Made by a program: the position numbers and the translations under genes
Notes under the pieces: generated by a model
What the model saw: the letters and a program-made list of their open reading frames with translations, nothing else
The model's database searches: none
What the model was told of the DNA's origin: nothing
NCBI GenBank assembly: GCA_947623595.1
Contig: CANQHC010000016.1
Coordinates: forward strand, 1 to 44,551
Origin: an uncultured Clostridia bacterium
GTDB taxonomy: Bacteria > Bacillota > Clostridia > TANB77 > CAG-508
DNA length: 44,551 bases
Direction: 5' to 3'
Shown: in pieces, positions 42,749 to 44,551 of the stretch
How positions within the stretch are numbered: the stretch's first letter is position 1
Layout of the letters: the number at the start of each line of letters is the position of its first letter

Positions 42749-43828
42749 TTACTTATCTAAAACAGAAAGCCCTATTTCTAATATTTTATCTAATTGTTCT
42801 TGTGTATAATTTTGTTTTTTGGTTTCTTCTATTATTTCTTGCACAAAAATTCCTTTTAATGTGTAATCATTTTTTAGTTCTTCTAATGAATAATTTGGCC
42901 TAGTTTGATCTTTTATTTTTATAATGTTTTCTTTTTCTATAAATTTATATAGATTAATTGTTTCTATTTCGAATTTTCTTTTTCCTATTAAAATAATTTT
43001 ATATAAATTATTTTCTTCTATTGAAATAGAATTTATTTTTTCAATTAGCTCGTCCATATCATTAATTTGAGTTATGTCTAATTCTAATTCTTTAAATTCT
43101 CTATTATCCATTGGAATAAAGGATGTTTCTATTTTTCCTTTTTCTATATTTCCAACAATTATTCCATGTTTTCCTAATTCATCAAACCCCATTGCAATTG
43201 TGGAGCCTGGATAAATAATATTTTGATTTTCTTCTGTTTGATAATCTGGTTTATGAATGTGTCCTAGTGCAATATAATCAAAGCCTAATTGTTTCAATTT
43301 ATTTTTTGAAATTGGATTATACTGCAATTGTGCTTTGTCACTTGCATTTAATGAACCATGAGTAATTAATATATTTATTTTTTCTCTATTTTCTATTTGT
43401 ATTTCTTCTATTCCTAATGTTGTTTCATAAAAGTCTGTAAATCCTACTCCATAAATATCGGCTTCTTTTGTTTCTATTTTTTCTACTGGTGATGTAAATA
43501 TTTTTACATTTTCACTCCACTGCATTGTTTCATACATTGAATTTTTTATGTATGGATCATGATTTCCTGGAGTGATAAATATTTTGGTTTCAGGAATACT
43601 TTTAAATTGTTCATTAATATATTCAATTGTAGTTTTTCTAATATAGCCATGTTCATAAAAATCTCCTGCAATAAATAAATATGGTATATTATTTTGCTTT
43701 ATATATTGAATTATTTTTTTAAATACTTCTCTTTGATCCATTCTTCTTATTTTTCCAAAATTACCTTTTTCGTTTAGAGTAGTAAATGGAGTGTCAAAAT
43801 GCATATCAGCAATATGTACAAATTTCAT
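42749..43828 (-). CDS. yhaO: YhaO-like metallophosphoesterase (SbcD family)
   Basis: 359 residues. Metal-binding motifs run in order: HIADMHFD (D8, H10 region), FIAGDFYEHG, TPGNHDPY, ILITHGSLN and ALGHIHKPDYQ, the classic five-part calcineurin-like site of Mre11/SbcD nucleases. The C-terminal part is the capping and partner-binding region. With the YhaN-like ATPase it should form a nuclease complex acting on DNA ends. AAAGGAG precedes the ATG. A long A/T tandem repeat begins 13 bases upstream of that site, so the 5' leader or promoter lies in or beyond it. Confidence 0.9.
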   Translation of the reverse strand: MKFVHIADMHFDTPFTTLNEKGNFGKIRRMDQREVFKKIIQYIKQNNIPYLFIAGDFYEHGYIRKTTIEYINEQFKSIPETKIFITPGNHDPYIKNSMYETMQWSENVKIFTSPVEKIETKEADIYGVGFTDFYETTLGIEEIQIENREKINILITHGSLNASDKAQLQYNPISKNKLKQLGFDYIALGHIHKPDYQTEENQNIIYPGSTIAMGFDELGKHGIIVGNIEKGKIETSFIPMDNREFKELELDITQINDMDELIEKINSISIEENNLYKIILIGKRKFEIETINLYKFIEKENIIKIKDQTRPNYSLEELKNDYTLKGIFVQEIIEETKKQNYTQEQLDKILEIGLSVLDK

Positions 43829-43840
43829 ATTTGTTCTCCT

Positions 43841-44065
43841 TTTTTTATTTTTATTATTTATTTTAATATTTATTTTTATTATTTATTTTTGCTATTTATT
43901 TTTTTATTATTTATTTTTTATTATTTATTTTTTTATTATTTATTTTTTATTATTTATTTTTGCTATTTATTTTTTTATTATTTATTTTTTATTATTTATT
44001 TTTTTTATTATTTATTTTTTATTATTTATTTTTTATTATTTATTTTTTTATATTTATTTTTTAAT
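43841..44065. repeat. A/T tandem repeat upstream of yhaO
   Basis: About 225 bases built from variants of TTATTTATTTTT, almost without G or C. A larger unit marked by TTTTTGCTATTTATTTT recurs (near 43888, 43958), showing two levels of repetition. Plus-strand frames here encode only F, I, Y and L and are artefacts. Confidence 0.9.
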
Positions 44066-44476
44066 TAATTGCTATTTTATATTATTTTATTTTTTTAGTC
44101 AATATTTTTAAAACATTCGTTTCGTTTTTTGTTTTTGAATTTTTCATAAATTTTACAAACGATTTTTCTGTCTTATAGTCATATTTTTTATGTTTTAGAT
44201 TTGTTTTTTCTATTCTTTTATACCGGCTAATAAAAACTTACTCTTCTTTTATTTTTTATGTTAATTTCATTCTCAATTTTTTCATTCTTTTTTGATTTTC
44301 TATTTTTCTTTTATTCCGATACTTTTTTATCTCTTTTTTCACCTTTTTTTGAAACATTTTTTTGCTCTTTCTATTTTTTTTCAATATTATATAGCAATCT
44401 TCAGAAGTTTTGCCTACATAAAGAAGTATTTTTTATCATTTTTAAGCATGTCTAATTGACAGTTTAAATTGTGCCA
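44066..44476. other. Gene-free stretch left of the intron
   Basis: Very T-rich on the plus strand, with no gene, RNA or promoter that I can support. It is the exon side of the group II intron, which therefore appears to be inserted between genes. Confidence 0.5.
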
Positions 44477-44551
44477 ATCGAGTAGGAACTAAATGATTAA
44501 TTCATTTAGTGTCCTCTCACACCACACGTACGTGCCGTTCGGCATACGGCG
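44477..44551 (-). ncRNA. Group II intron, 3' end (domains V and VI), cut by the window
   Basis: On the minus strand the right edge reads as most of domain V: CGCCGTATGCC, a GAAC loop, then GGCACGTACG. Domain VI follows: GAG (44518-44516) pairs with CTC (44482-44480), AGGA with TCCT (44487-44484), and ACTAAATGA with TCATTTAGT. The A opposite 44483 is bulged, seven bases from the predicted 3' end, exactly where the branch-point adenosine belongs. The intron ends ...CGAT at 44477. Its 5' part and any reverse transcriptase lie beyond the window. Confidence 0.88.

Noticed and set aside
43791..44111. Plus-strand frames of F, I, Y and L over the A/T repeat
   Set aside because: They arise from translating the tandem repeat and have no gene-like composition.

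Overview
The window is strongly AT-rich. Every gene that looks chromosomal and intact lies on the minus strand. Stage II sporulation protein E, two small spore-coat-type proteins and a SleB-type cell wall hydrolase point to a spore-forming, low-GC member of the Clostridia (Bacillota), probably gut-associated and poorly cultured. The species cannot be named from the sequence.

Layout from left to right. (1) 346-14265 is one 4639-residue surface protein: membrane segment, SpaA/Cna-B-like domains, an 11-repeat propeller-like block, MucBP-like and DUF11-like arrays, and a C-terminal anchor without LPXTG. Copies of one long palindromic repeat family lie on both sides of it. (2) 14901-18561 holds a DUF348-G5-SleB hydrolase and tatD, acpS and a membrane protein of unknown function. 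(3) 18617-25246 holds a WG-repeat protein, a prepilin-like beta-helix protein, spoIIE and two spore coat-like genes. (4) 25368-30674 looks like one operon: an LRR-like protein, a transglutaminase-like locus apparently split by a one-base homopolymer error, a low-molecular-weight phosphatase and pcrA. (5) 31075-38920 is a 7.8 kb mobile element. (6) 39584-43828 holds prfA and a yhaN/yhaO pair. (7) After a long A/T tandem repeat, the right edge holds the last two domains of a group II intron.

The main discovery is region 5. A large serine recombinase gene sits about 40 bp inside one end of the element. The element splits a ZIP-family zinc transporter gene exactly inside its second conserved metal-site motif. 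The N-terminal part is at 38914-39361 and the C-terminal part at 30785-31081. Both ends carry the same 7 bp core, CTTCTGG. Joining the inner ends gives an attP with perfect 11 bp inverted arms centred on a TC/GA dinucleotide; joining the outer ends restores an in-frame transporter of about 245 residues. Inside, the element is a graveyard: a toxin-antitoxin-like pair with a frameshift, a truncated antitoxin-like gene, an IS256-family fragment cut by an internally deleted IS3-family element, a twice-frameshifted pilin-like gene, and the catalytic half of a tyrosine integrase.

Several one-base shifts fall in or near homopolymers. Some could be real decay or phase variation and others assembly errors; sequence alone cannot decide.
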